Of a stretch of DNA of 64,000 bases, positions 53,427 to 63,900 are shown piece by piece. This DNA is from Megalopta genalis (lineage: Eukaryota; Arthropoda; Insecta; Hymenoptera; Halictidae): positions 40,530 through 104,529 of the forward strand of contig NW_027477047.1 of NCBI RefSeq assembly GCF_051020955.1. The letters are read 5' to 3'. Position 1 is the stretch's first letter. Every line of letters starts with the position of its first letter. The translations under genes were made by a program, and so were the position numbers. The notes under the pieces were generated by a model, which saw nothing but the letters and a program-made list of their open reading frames with translations, had not been told where the DNA came from and searched no databases.

Positions 53427-54341
53427 TTAATAAGTATGTTCGTGAGCTAACGGCATTCCGAAGAAGTCTGGAAATTTTACTCTTCTACCGGAACGTGTTG
53501 TCGTTGGTACGTTTGAAGTGCCTTGTGCTTGTACTTCTGGTTGCAGGTTAGTCTTGTTGTGTTGTGTATTATTGTTTGCTGCATCTTTTAATAAATATGC
53601 TGGTTTAAGGCGGTCGATGGAGATTTTTGTATGTTTTCCGGCGATATCAAGGGTAAAATATTTTGTTGCGCGGTCGATTACTGTATATGGTCCATCGTAT
53701 GGTGGCTGTAAGGGTTTTCTTACCGCGTCATGGCGAACGAAGACTTGTTGCGACGTTGCTAGGTCTTTAAAAATAAAAGGTTTTTTCTCTCCGTGTTTAA
53801 CCGGAGCTGTTGGTTTAATTTCCTTGATATGCTGGCGTAGTTGTTTTACGAAATCATTGGTATCCTGTACTTTATGGTTTTCGAAAAATTCTCCTGGTAA
53901 ACGGACACTTTCTCCATATACTAGCTCTGTTGAGCTTGCCTGTAGATCTTCTTTGGGTGCTGATCTAATGCCTAATAAAACAATAGGAAGTCGTTGGGTC
54001 CATTTGTTGTCTTCATGACACATGATTCCTGCTTTGAGTTGCCTATGGAATCGTTCAACCATTCCGGTGGCTTGCGGGTGGTATGCAGTTGTCATAAGGT
54101 ATGAGGCGCCAATCAAACGGGTTAATTCTTTGAATAACTGTGAAGTGAACTGTCTTCCTTGGGCGGTTGTTATTCTCGCGGGGACTCCGAAGCGGCTAAT
54201 CCAGTTCATAAAAACTTTTGCGACTGCTTCTGCGGTGATTTCTTCCACTGGCCAGGCTTCGGGCCATCGCGTGAATCGGTGCACGCACGTTACGCAGTAC
54301 TTGAAACCTTCTGAGGATGTCATCGGGCCAACTATGTCCAT
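53427..54341 (-). pseudogene. pol: integrase core and C-terminal region, catalytic Asp lost
   Basis: This is the strand-transfer enzyme that inserts the DNA copy. The frame from M at 54,341 gives 304 residues and is also open upstream to about 54,370, so it is a continuation of pol, not a separate gene. Of the DDE triad, D2 (MDIVGP) and E96 (MVERFHRQLK) are present with the right spacing, 35 residues between position 60 and E96. Position 60, normally the Asp of the TDxG motif, is Ala (ITTAQGRQF). The C-terminal part resembles the usual insect Gypsy tail (LDIAGKHTKISIDRLKPAYL, then RSGRRVKFPDFF). The lost Asp should abolish integration. The 1-nt shift from RT near 54,366 also disconnects it. 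Confidence 0.9.
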
Positions 54342-54357
54342 ATGAATGTGTTGGAAT

Positions 54358-56190
54358 CTAGCGCTTGGTGTCGAATTTGCCTATAGGTGAAGACACGTGC
54401 TTAGATATTTTTGATTTTTGGCATTGTATGCATGTTCGAACCCATTGTGTGCAATCTTTCCGCATGGATGGCCACACAAACCTTTCTGAGATAAGTTTTA
54501 TAGTGGCCCGTGTACCTGGGTGGGCTAATCTATGGATCCGTTGGAAAACCTTCTTGCGGAATGACGGTACGATATAAGGGCGGGCTCTCTGTGTAGAAAT
54601 ATCGCAGTAGGTGTTGGCTTTACACGGTTCAAAGAAAATAGATTTTAGTTGTAGGTTTGTATCGGATTGCAATAAATGTTGTAGTTCTTCGTCATCGGTT
54701 TGTGCTGCGGCGAGAGCTGAATAATTGATCTCTTCGATTTCTTCGATTCTCGATAGAGCGTCTGCGACTACATTATTTATGCCCGAAATATGTTTTATGT
54801 CCGATGTGAATTGTGAAATGTAATCAAAGTAACGGAACTGCCTTGGAGATTTTTCTTTCTTTTGGTTAAAAACATAAGTAAGCGGTTTGTGATCTGTGAA
54901 TATGGTGAAGTTTCTGCCTTCTACAGCGTAAATGAAGTACTTTATGGCTTCGTAAATAGCGAGAAGCTCGCGATCGTACGCGCTATACTTAGCTTGAGTT
55001 TTTGTCAGGGGGCGAGAGAAAAATCCAAGGGGTTGCCAATCGTTGTTTGTCCTTTGTTGCAAAACGGCTCCTATCGCGTGGTCAGAAGCGTCCACAGTTA
55101 TTGATAATGGAGCATTTATTGCTGGATGTACCAACAGCGTGGCGTTGGCTAGGCCTTCTTTTATTGCGACGAAAGCTTGTTTGGCCTCTTCAGTCCAATT
55201 GATAGGTTTGTTACCTGTCATTTTTGGGCCTGTCAGTAGGCCGTTAAGGGGCTTTTGTCGTGTCGCAGCTGCTGGCAGGAATCGACGGTAGAAGTTAACC
55301 ATCCCAAGGAAACGGCGTAATTGTTTTACGGTTGTCGGCTGAGGGAAGCTTTTTACGGCGTCGACCTTATGTTCGGGTGGGCGAGTGCCCTTCTCGTCTA
55401 CCTGGTAGCCGAGAAATTTGACCTGAGAGGCTCCGAATACGTATTTGCTTGGGTTTATGACAATGCCATATTCCTTAAATCTTTTGAAAATAGTCTCGAG
55501 GTGTTGCAGATGTTCACTCGGGTTTGCGGAAGCTATTAAAAAATCGTCGAGATAGGCGAAGACGAAATCCAAACCTCGCGTAACTTCGTCTATGAATCTC
55601 TGAAAAGTTTGAGCTATCTCGCAAAGGCCGAAGGGTCCGTATAAATATTCAAATAAACCAAAAGGTGTAATTACGGCGGTTTTTGGAATATCCTCCGCAG
55701 CTATCGGTATCTGGTGGTAAGCGCGCACGAGGTCGATGGTTGAGACGATTGTTTTCCCGTGTAGATTTTGTGAGAAATCTTCGATGCGTCGTATGGGATA
55801 TCTATTCGGAATTGTTCGTTTATTCAACCCGCGGTAGTCGACGCAAGGGCGCCATTCTCCGTTTTTTTTCGTGACCATGTGCAACGGTGATGACCATGGG
55901 CTCTTAGAAGGTCGAATAATCCCTTGCTTGAGCAGCAGGTCAAATTCCGCTTTTGCTGCTTTATAGCGGTCCGGTGCGAGTCGTCGGACTTTGTGAGAGA
56001 TAGGCGTTCCGGGGGTCGTTTCAATATGGTGCTCGATACTGTGTTTTGCAGCGCTAGGCGTGCCCGCGGGATGTGTTATTTCACTGTATCGTGAAAGTAA
56101 GGCGTTATCTGAATTGTCTTGATTGTGACAAATTTGTCCCGTACTATTGAGCATTGCGTAGTTCGCGATGTTGTGCCACCGACTAAACAT
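54358..56190 (-). CDS. pol: reverse transcriptase, RNase H and HHCC segment
   Basis: This 610-residue open frame copies RNA to DNA and removes the RNA template. RT spans about residues 60-260: substrate-side Asp in [12 protein letters not shown] (D153), [13 protein letters not shown] at 187-199, and the active site YLDD at 213-216. The tether ([13 protein letters not shown]) is at about 294-306. RNase H has D367 (VDASDHAIG), E408 ([11 protein letters not shown]), D433 (FTDHKPL) and D477 (VVADALSR), so its catalytic set is present. The C-terminus carries the H-x3-H-x29-C-x2-C zinc-binding segment of integrase (H553, H557, C587, C590). It ends at TAG 54,358 just before the integrase core, which continues in a different frame. 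Family assignment as Ty3/Gypsy is secure; the break at each end shows decay. Confidence 0.93.
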   Translation of the reverse strand: MFSRWHNIANYAMLNSTGQICHNQDNSDNALLSRYSEITHPAGTPSAAKHSIEHHIETTPGTPISHKVRRLAPDRYKAAKAEFDLLLKQGIIRPSKSPWSSPLHMVTKKNGEWRPCVDYRGLNKRTIPNRYPIRRIEDFSQNLHGKTIVSTIDLVRAYHQIPIAAEDIPKTAVITPFGLFEYLYGPFGLCEIAQTFQRFIDEVTRGLDFVFAYLDDFLIASANPSEHLQHLETIFKRFKEYGIVINPSKYVFGASQVKFLGYQVDEKGTRPPEHKVDAVKSFPQPTTVKQLRRFLGMVNFYRRFLPAAATRQKPLNGLLTGPKMTGNKPINWTEEAKQAFVAIKEGLANATLLVHPAINAPLSITVDASDHAIGAVLQQRTNNDWQPLGFFSRPLTKTQAKYSAYDRELLAIYEAIKYFIYAVEGRNFTIFTDHKPLTYVFNQKKEKSPRQFRYFDYISQFTSDIKHISGINNVVADALSRIEEIEEINYSALAAAQTDDEELQHLLQSDTNLQLKSIFFEPCKANTYCDISTQRARPYIVPSFRKKVFQRIHRLAHPGTRATIKLISERFVWPSMRKDCTQWVRTCIQCQKSKISKHVSSPIGKFDTKR

Positions 56191-56573
56191 CTGTTTTTGA
56201 TATCGACGAGTAACCCAAAATGACCTAGGAAATCCGCGCCGATGATTGGTTTAGCGATATCTGTTACAATAAATCGCCATATTAACTCGCGACGTAGATC
56301 GAAGTCGACTCTCAGCGTAATTGTCCCGTATGTGGGGATCCTTGTACCGTTTGCCGCAAACATTTCGTAATTTGAGCGCGGCGGGTTCGTCGATAAGTAC
56401 GTCCGAGGGTAAACGCTCACGTCCGCGCCAGTATCAATAAGGTATTGAATCCTTGACGCTTTTTCAGTGATAAAAAGGCGGCTTGTAGGGAACTCGTCAT
56501 ATGTTGCCGCGATTATTGACGAGGATTTGAGTTTCCCGGATTCGCGGTGCACGGAGAAATGCATTTTATGGCT
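56076..56573 (-). CDS. pol: aspartic protease segment
   Basis: This is the retropepsin-type protease that cleaves Gag-Pol. Numbering from the first Met of the frame (56,564), the catalytic motif is DTGA at 44-47 within [14 protein letters not shown], and the C-terminal conserved motif [15 protein letters not shown] spans about 107-121. The frame has no useful start of its own; it opens at 56,573 just after a stop and is best explained as read by -1 frameshift from gag. After about residue 130 the sequence no longer looks like pol, and RT continues in another frame that overlaps this one between 56,076 and 56,190. So a frame break lies about 56,100-56,190. Catalytic residues look intact. Confidence 0.85.
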   Translation of the reverse strand, partial: SHKMHFSVHRESGKLKSSSIIAATYDEFPTSRLFITEKASRIQYLIDTGADVSVYPRTYLSTNPPRSNYEMFAANGTRIPTYGTITLRVDFDLRRELIWRFIVTDIAKPIIGADFLGHFGLLVDIKNRCLVGGTTSRTTQCSIVRDKFVTIKTIQITPYFHDTVK

Positions 56574-57313
56574 TTATCCGCGAAGCGTGCGTGGTACCAA
56601 CACATACCTTGCTTACCACGACTATGGCTACGTTACCGTGATCTGCCTCGCGTGAAGTTTTTAGTGCGTGGTCGGGCTTCTCTTTCGTTTAATATTGCTG
56701 TCAGCGTGGCTACTTGACGCGTTAAAGCTTCTACTTGCTGCGCCAAATTGTTGTCCGGGGCGGGTGTCCTGTCGATGCTGGCTACGTGTGCTCTCGGTGC
56801 GAGTTCCACTATTTGGTCGGCGAGTAGGCCGAGTTTCTCCAACGTCGTATCCGTGTGCGTAGCGAGGATTGCTCGTACATGCGTCGGCAACCGGTTGAGC
56901 CATATAGTTCGAACTATATTGTCCGGCACTGAATTTTCCAGCCCCCTTAGGTACCGCAAAAACTGTGAAGGTTTCCGGTCCCCCATTTCTTCTCGCTCCA
57001 GGAGTCGCTGAAGACGCGATTCGTTAGACTGCGAGAGGCGCGATATGAGCGTCTCTTTCAAAATTTTGAAGGGATTTTCAGCTGGCGGGTTGATAATTAG
57101 ATCCTGTACCTCGGTTGCATACTTGGTTTCCAAGTTCGAGGCTGCGTACCAGAACTTTTTATTCTCGCTTTTTATTCCCGCTATGAGAAACTGTCCTTCC
57201 AGTTGTGCAAACCACATAGCTGGTACCTCGCGTGTGAAGCCAGGTACGCGTATATTAATTTGATTTACCTCTACACCGGAGGCGGTAGTTTGGATGGGGC
57301 TGGCGTCCGTCAT
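56513..57313 (-). pseudogene. gag, interrupted by an in-frame stop
   Basis: This encodes the structural capsid-type polyprotein of a Ty3/Gypsy element. From the ATG at 57,313 the frame gives 226 residues, then TAA at 56,633-56,635. Residues about 25-175 resemble the capsid-like region of insect Gypsy Gag (motifs WFAQLEGQF near 34-42, GDRKPSQFLRYLR at 111-123, WLNRLP at 138-143). Residues 190-212 look like a short coiled coil. The end is basic (RGRSR). The same frame stays open after the TAA to a second stop at 56,513-56,515, and that downstream part holds a Cys-His cluster (C238, H241, C251, C255) typical of the nucleocapsid tail of such Gags. I infer that the TAA is a disabling nonsense mutation, not the natural end. 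Its coding would be followed by pol through a -1 shift. Confidence 0.85.
56531..56537 (-). promoter_or_regulatory. Slippery heptamer GGGAAAC for -1 gag/pol frameshift
   Basis: Minus-strand GGGAAAC lies in the region where the gag frame (to 56,513) and the protease frame (open from 56,573) overlap. In the gag frame it is phased G GGA AAC, the X XXY YYZ rule for -1 ribosomal frameshifting, and the pol frame is exactly the -1 frame. Phase, place and motif all agree. A downstream stimulatory structure was not tested. Confidence 0.75.
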
Positions 57314-57449
57314 TTCGTATGAATTAAAAAAAATAAAGTTCACACAGTTTGTATAACACCACTCGGATCGCGAAGTTCGTATGTTGCCGAACGAGATGTC
57401 ACTAAGAGTGACTAAGTTCTCGGTTATCACGCACTCGCGGTACTCTCGG
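57314..57449 (-). other. 5' leader between PBS and gag
   Basis: This is about 136 nt of non-coding leader. A reading frame runs through it from a GTG at 57,454 inside the PBS into gag, but this has no ATG and overlaps the PBS, so I start gag at the ATG at 57,313. An A-rich stretch lies just upstream of the gag ATG. Confidence 0.6.
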
Positions 57450-57467
57450 ATCACGTCGGGGTCACCA
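57450..57467 (-). other. Primer-binding site, tRNA-Trp
   Basis: On the minus strand these 18 bases read TGGTGACCCCGACGTGAT, the complement of the 3' end (including CCA) of eukaryotic tRNA-Trp as I know it. It lies three bases inside the 5' LTR, where a PBS belongs. The match stops at the T-loop. The same primer tRNA is used by avian retroviruses; that is established knowledge and implies no relationship. Confidence 0.88.
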
Positions 57468-57470
57468 GTT

Positions 57471-57918
57471 TGTCGCAGGGGTTACTGCGACGGTTTGTAT
57501 AAAATAATCCGAGAGGTTTTTTGGGTTTTATATAACGAGAACTTTAATATAACTTGTAAAAAGGCGATGAGGTACAGTGTGTAGAAGGTAAAGGTAAACG
57601 AGTGACGGATGGTACAGAAATATGGACACGTTGAGAGTCGGAGGAAAACTTGCTAACTGACTTCTCTCGGTCGAGAGGTCCTCGTATTTATTGGTAGGGA
57701 AAGTCCTTGAAATTGGTAAGGGAAAGTCCTCGGGAAGGGCGAAGGCCTTTCCCGAAGATTTTCCGACCGGGGTGATCCGGGACCTAAGGTCCTAAGCTGT
57801 GTCCCAACGTTTTTATTGTTTTATTGCGGGGTGTACGCCTTGCGTCGAGAAAACCCGAAAAAGGCATGTGTACACCCCGCTTTTGAAGGACGTGTCTTTT
57901 TATGTCTGGTCCGCCACA
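57471..57918 (-). repeat. 5' LTR (right copy)
   Basis: This 448-bp partner of the left LTR lies upstream of gag in element orientation and so would carry the active promoter. It is about 97% identical to the other copy. It abuts the primer-binding site with three bases between (57,468-57,470). Satellite sequence resumes directly at 57,919. Confidence 0.95.
57655..57692 (-). promoter_or_regulatory. Candidate LTR promoter: TATA-like box and arthropod initiator
   Basis: In element orientation an AATAAATA box (57,685-57,692) is followed about 30 nt later by TCAGTT (57,655-57,660), which matches the arthropod initiator TCAGT. The spacing fits a TATA-Inr core promoter and would start transcription near 57,658, about the middle of the LTR. 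An alternative TATATAAAA lies at 57,526-57,534 but is only about 55 bp from the LTR end. This is inference from motif and spacing only. Confidence 0.4.
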
Positions 57919-60900
57919 ATATGAAGCTAAACTTTCTATATTCTATTGATTTGAAGCTAAACCTTCTACCTCTTATTGATTTGAAGCTAAACCTTCTACA
58001 TCGCATTGATTTGAAGATAAATCATGTGTTTCGCATGGATTTGAAGCTAACTCGTTAGTTTCGCATGCAGTTGTAGCTAAATAATGAATATCACAAGTAT
58101 TTGTAGCTAAACCATTTGATTCGCAAGGATTTGAAGCTAAGCCTTCTACTTCGCATTAATTGGAAGATAAATCACGTGTTTTGCATGGATTTGAAGCTAA
58201 ACCTTCTACATCGCATTGATTTGAAGCTAAATCATGTGTTTCGCATTGATTTGAAGCTAAATCATGTGTTTCGCATGCAGTTGAAGCTAAATCATGACTT
58301 TCACATGTATTTGAAGATGAACCATTTGAATTGCATTGATTTGAACGCGAGCCTTCTACTTCGCACTGATTTGCAGCTAAATAATGTGTTTCGCATGGAT
58401 TTGAAGCTAATCCTTCTACATCGCATTGATTTGCAGCTAAATCATGTGTTTTGCATGGATTTGATGCTAACTCGTTTGTTTCCCTGCATTTGAAGCTATA
58501 TCAGTTATATCAGAAGTATCTGATGCTAAATCATTTGTTTCGCATGGATTTGAAGCTAAACCTTCTACATCGCATTGATTTGAAGCTAAATCATGTGTTT
58601 CGCATGGATTTGAAGCTAACTCGTTCGTTGCGCATGCAGTTAAATCTAAATAACGTATATCACAAGTATTTGAAGCTAAACCATTTGATTCGCATGGATT
58701 TGAAGCTAAGCCTTCAACTTCGCATTAATTGGAAGATAAATCACGTGTTTCGCATGGATTTGAAGCTAAACCTTGTACATCGCATTGATTTGCAGCTGAA
58801 TCATGTGTCTCGCATGGATTTGAAGCTAACTCGTCCGTTTTGCCTCCATTTGAAACTATGTCACTTATATCGCAAGTATTTAAAGCTAAATCATATGTGC
58901 CGCATGGATTTGAAGCTGAACCTACTACATCGCATTGATTTGAAGCTAAATCTTGTGTATCGCTTGGATTTGAAGCTAAACCTTCTACATCGTATTGATT
59001 TGAAGCTAAATCTTTTGTTTCGCATGGATTTGAATCTAAGCCTTGTCCTTCGAATTGATTTGAAGGTAAATCATGTGTTTCGTATGGATTTGAAGCTAAA
59101 CCTTCTACATCGCATTGATTTGAAGCTAAACCTTCTACATTCTACTGATTTGAAGCTAAACCTTCTACCTCTTATTGTTTTGAAGCTAAACCTTCTACAT
59201 CGCATTGATTTGCAGCTAAATCATGTGTTTTGCTTGGGTTTGATGCTAACTCGTTTGTTTCCCCTGCATTTGAAGCTATATCAGTTATATCAGAAGTATC
59301 TGATGCTAAATCATTTGTTTCGCATGGATTTGAAGCTAAACCTTCTACATCGCATTGATTTGAAGCTAAATCATGTGTTTCGCATTGATTTGAAGCTAAA
59401 TCATGTGTTTCGCATGCAGTTGAAGCTAAATCATGTCTTTCACAAGTATTTGAAGATGAACCATTTGAATTGAATTGATTTGAACCCGAGCCTTCTACTT
59501 CGCACTGATTTGCAGCTAAATAATGTGTTTCGCATGGATTTGAAGCTAATCCTTCTACATCGCATTGATTTGAAGCTGAATCATGTGTTTCGCATGGATT
59601 TGAAGCTAACTGGTTCGTTTTGCCTGCAGTTGAATCTACATCACTTATATCGCAAGTGTTTGAAGCTAAATCATGTGTAACGCGTGGAATTGAAGCTACC
59701 TCGTTTGTTCCTACAGCTTTTAAAGCTATATCACTTATATCGCAAGTATTTGAAGCTAAATCATATGTGTCGCATGGATTTGAAGCTGAACCTACTACAT
59801 CGCATTGATTTGAAGCTAAATCTTGTGTATCGCAGGGATTTGAAGCTAAACCTTCTACATCGCATTGATTTGAAGCTAAATCATGTATATAGCATGGATT
59901 TGAAGCTAACTCGTTTGTTTCGCATGCAGTTGTAGCTAAATAATGTATATCACAAGCATTTGTAGCTAAACCATTTGTTTTGCATGGATTTGAAGCTAAG
60001 CCTTCTACATTGCATTGATTTGAAGCTAAATCATGTGTCTCGCATGGAATTGAAGCTACCACGTTTGTTCCTACAGCTTTTGAAGCTATATCACTTATAT
60101 CGCAAGTATTTGAAGCTAAATCATATGTGTCGCATGGATTTGAAGCTGAACCTACTACATCGCATTGATTTGAAGCTAAATCTTGTGTATCGCATGGATT
60201 TGAAGCTAAACCTTCTACATCGCATTGATTTGAAGCTAAATCATGTATATAGCATGGATTTGTAGCTAACTCGTTTGTTTCGCATGCAGTTGTAGCTAAA
60301 TAATGTATATCACAAGCATTTGTAGCTAAACCATTTGTTCTGCATGGATTTGGAGCTAAGCCTTCTACTTCGCATTAATTGGAAGATTAATCACGTGTTT
60401 TGCATGGATTTGAAGCTAAACCTTCTACATCGCATTGATTTGCAACTGAATCATGTATTTCGCATGGATTTGAAGCTAACTCGTTTGTTTCACCTGTATT
60501 CGAAGCTATATCACTTATATCGCAAGTATTTGAAGCTAAATCATGTGTTACGCTTGGACTTGAAGCTAAACCTTCTACATCGCATTGATTTGAAGCTAAA
60601 TCAAGTGTCTCGCATGGAATTGAAGCTACCACGTTTGTTCCTACAGCTTTTGAAGCTATATCACTTATATCGCAAGTATTTAAAGCTAAATCATATGTGC
60701 CACATGGATTTGAAGCTAAATCTTGTGTATCGCATGGATTTGAAGCTAAACCTTCTACATCATATTGATTTGAAGCTAAATCATTTGTTTCGCATGGATT
60801 TGGAGCTAAGCCTTCTACTTCGCATTAATTGGAAGATTAATCACGTGTTTTGCATGGATTTGAAGCTAAACCTTCTACATCGCATTGATTTGCAACTGAA

Positions 60901-63900
60901 TCATGTATTTCGCATGGATTTGAAGCTAACTCGTTCGTTTCACCTGTATTCGAAGCTATATCACTTATATCGCAAGTATTTGAAGCTAAATCATGTGTTA
61001 CGCTTGGACTTGAAGCTAAACCTTCTACATCGCATTGATTTGAAGCTAAATCAAGTGTCTCGCATGGAATTGAAGCTACCACGTTTGTTCCTACAGCTTT
61101 TGAAGCTATATCACTTATATCGCAAGTATTTAAAGCTAAATCATATGTGCCACATGGATTTGAAGCTAAATCTTGTGTATCGCATGGATTTGAAGCTAAA
61201 CCTTCTACATCATATTGATTTGAAGCTAAATCATTTGTTTCGCATGGATTTGAATCTAAGCCTTGTGCTTCGAATTGATTTGAAGGTAAATCATGTGTTT
61301 CGTATGGATTTGAAGCTAAACCTTCTACATCGCATTGATTTGCAGCTAAATCATGTGTTTTGCATGGGTTTGATGCTAACTCGTTTTTTCCCCTGCATTT
61401 GAAGCTATATCAGTTATATCAGAAGTATCTGATGCTAAATCATTTGTTTCGCATGGATTCGAAGCTAAACCTTCTACATCGCATTGATTTGCAGCTAAAT
61501 CATGTGTATCGCGTGGATTTTGAAGCTAACTCGTTTGATTAGTCTTCATTTGAAGCTATATCACTTACACCCCAAGTGTTTGAAGCTATATCATTTGTTT
61601 CGCATGGATTTGAAGCTAAACCTTCTTCATCGCATTGATTTGCAGCTAAATCATGTGTTTCGCATGGATTAGAAGCTAACTCGTTCGTTGCGCATGCAGT
61701 TAAATCTAAATAATGTATATCACAAGAATTTGAAGCTAAACCATTTGATTCGCATGGATTTGAAGCTAAGCCTTCTACTTCGCATTAATTGGAAGATAAA
61801 TCACGTGTTTTGCATGGATTTGAAGCTAAACCTTCTACATCGCATTGATTTGAATCTAAATCATGTGTTTCGCATGCAGTTGAAACTCAATCATGTCATT
61901 CACAAGTTTTTGAAGATGAACCATTTGAATCACATTGATTTGAATCCGAGCCTTCTACTTCGCACTGATTTGCAGCTAAATAATGTTTCGCATGGATTTG
62001 AAGCTAATCCTTCTACATCGCATTGATTTGCAGCTGAATCATGTATTTCGCATGGATTTGAAGCTAAGCCTTCTACTTCGCATTCACTTTGAAGCTAAAA
62101 CATTTGTTTCGCATGGATTTGAATCTAAGCCTTGTCCTTCGAATTGATTTGAAGCTAAATCATGTGTTTCGTATGGATTTTGAAGCTAAACCTTCTACAT
62201 CGCATTGATTTGAAGCTAAACCTTCTATATTCTATTGATTTGAAGCTAAAACCTTCGACCTCTTATTGATTTGAAGCTAAACCTTCTGCATCGCATTGAT
62301 TTGAAGATAAATTCGTGTGTTTCGCATGGATTTGAAGCTAACTCGTTAGTTTCGCATGCAGTTGTAGCTAAATAATGAATATCACAAGTATTTGTAGCTA
62401 AACGATTTGATTCACATGGATTTGAAGCTAAGCCTTCTACTTCGCATTAATTGGAAGATAAATCACGTGTTTTGCATGGATTTGAAGCTAAACCTTCTAC
62501 ATCGCATTGATTTGAAGCTAAATCATGTGTTTCGCATTGATTTGAAGCTAAATCATCTGTTTCGCATGCAGTTGAAGCTAAATCATGTCTTTCACAAAGT
62601 ATTTGAAGATGAAACCATTTGAATTGCATCGATTTGAACCCGATCCTTCTACTTCGCACTGATTTGCAGCTAAATAATGTGTTTCGCAATGGATTTGAAG
62701 CTAATCCTTCTACATCGCATTGATTTGAAGCTGAATCATGTGTTTCGCATGGATTTGAAGCTAACTCGTTCGTTTCACCTGTATTCGAAGCTATATCACT
62801 TATATCGCAAGTATTTGAAGCTAAATCATGTGTTACGCTTGGACTTGAAGCTAAACCTTCTACATCGCATTGATTTGCAACTGAATCAAGTGTCTCGCAT
62901 GGAATTGAAGCTACCACGTTTGTTCCTACAGCTTTTGAAGCTTTATCACTTATATCGCAAGCTATTTAAAGCTAAATCATATGTGCCGCATGGATTTGAA
63001 GCTAAATCTTGTGTATCGCATGGATTTGAAGCTAAACCTTCTACATCATATTGATTTGAAGCTAAATCATTTGTTTCGCATGGATTTGAATCTAAGCCTT
63101 GTGCTGTCGAATTGATTTGAAGGTAAATCATGTGTTTCGTATGGATTTGAAGCTATACCTTCTACATCGCATTGATTTGCAGCTAAATCATGTGTTTTTG
63201 CATGGGTTTGATGCTAACTCGTTTGTTTCCCCTGCATTTGAAGGCTATATCAGTTATATCAGAAGTATCTGATGCTAAATCATTTGTTTCGCATGGATTT
63301 GAAGCTAAACCTTCTACATCGCATTGATTTCAAGCTAAATCATGTGTATCGCATGGATTTTGAAGCTAACACGATTGATTATTCTTCATTTGAGGCTATA
63401 TCACTTACACCCCAGTGTGTTTGAAGCTATATCATTTGTTTCGCATGGATTTGAAGCTAAACCTTCTTCATCGCATTGATTTGCAGCTAAACCATTTGTT
63501 TCGCATGGATTTGAAGCTAATCCTTCTACATCGCATTGATTTGCAGCTGAATCATGTATTTCGTATGGATTTGAAGCTAAACCTTCATACATCACATTGA
63601 TTTGAAGGCTAAACCTTCTATATATTCTATTGATTTGAAGCTAAACCTTCTACCTCTTATTGATTTGAAGCTAAACCTTCTACATCGCATTGATTTGAAG
63701 ATAAATCGTGTGTTTCGCATGGATTGTGAAGCTAACTCGTTAGTTTCGCATGCAGTTTGTACCTAAAGTAATGAATGATCACAAGTATTTGTTAGCTAAA
63801 CCATTTTGATTCACATGGATTTGAAGCTACGCCTTCTACTTCGCATTAATTGGAAGATAAATCACGTGTTTTGCATGGATTTGAAGCTAAACCTTCTACA

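Larger units (their letters stand above)
52770..57918 (-). mobile_element. Ty3/Gypsy LTR retrotransposon, degenerate, no env
   Basis: This 5,149-bp element interrupts the satellite. It has two direct LTRs (52,770-53,218 and 57,471-57,918) with TG...CA ends. On the minus strand, from right to left, come the primer-binding site, gag, protease, reverse transcriptase/RNase H, HHCC zinc-binding segment, integrase and polypurine tract. RT before integrase places it in Ty3/Gypsy rather than Copia. No env-like frame fits in the 194 bp between integrase and polypurine tract. Base composition is visibly richer in GC than the satellite. Four lesions are present: a gag stop, two pol frame breaks and a mutated integrase triad, so it is probably inactive by itself. 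No clean target-site duplication is visible: TTTTT lies to the left and ATATG to the right. Class and order of domains are read from the sequence; insect origin is inference. Confidence 0.96.

Noticed and set aside
53518..54018. A plus-strand gene of 166 residues inside the element
   Set aside because: It is an antisense shadow of integrase with no recognisable domain. The same applies to the other plus-strand frames in 53.4-57.4 kb.
57313..57454. A gag start upstream, at 57,454
   Set aside because: The codon there is GTG, lies inside the tRNA primer-binding site, and adds residues with no Gag similarity. The ATG at 57,313 is the better start.
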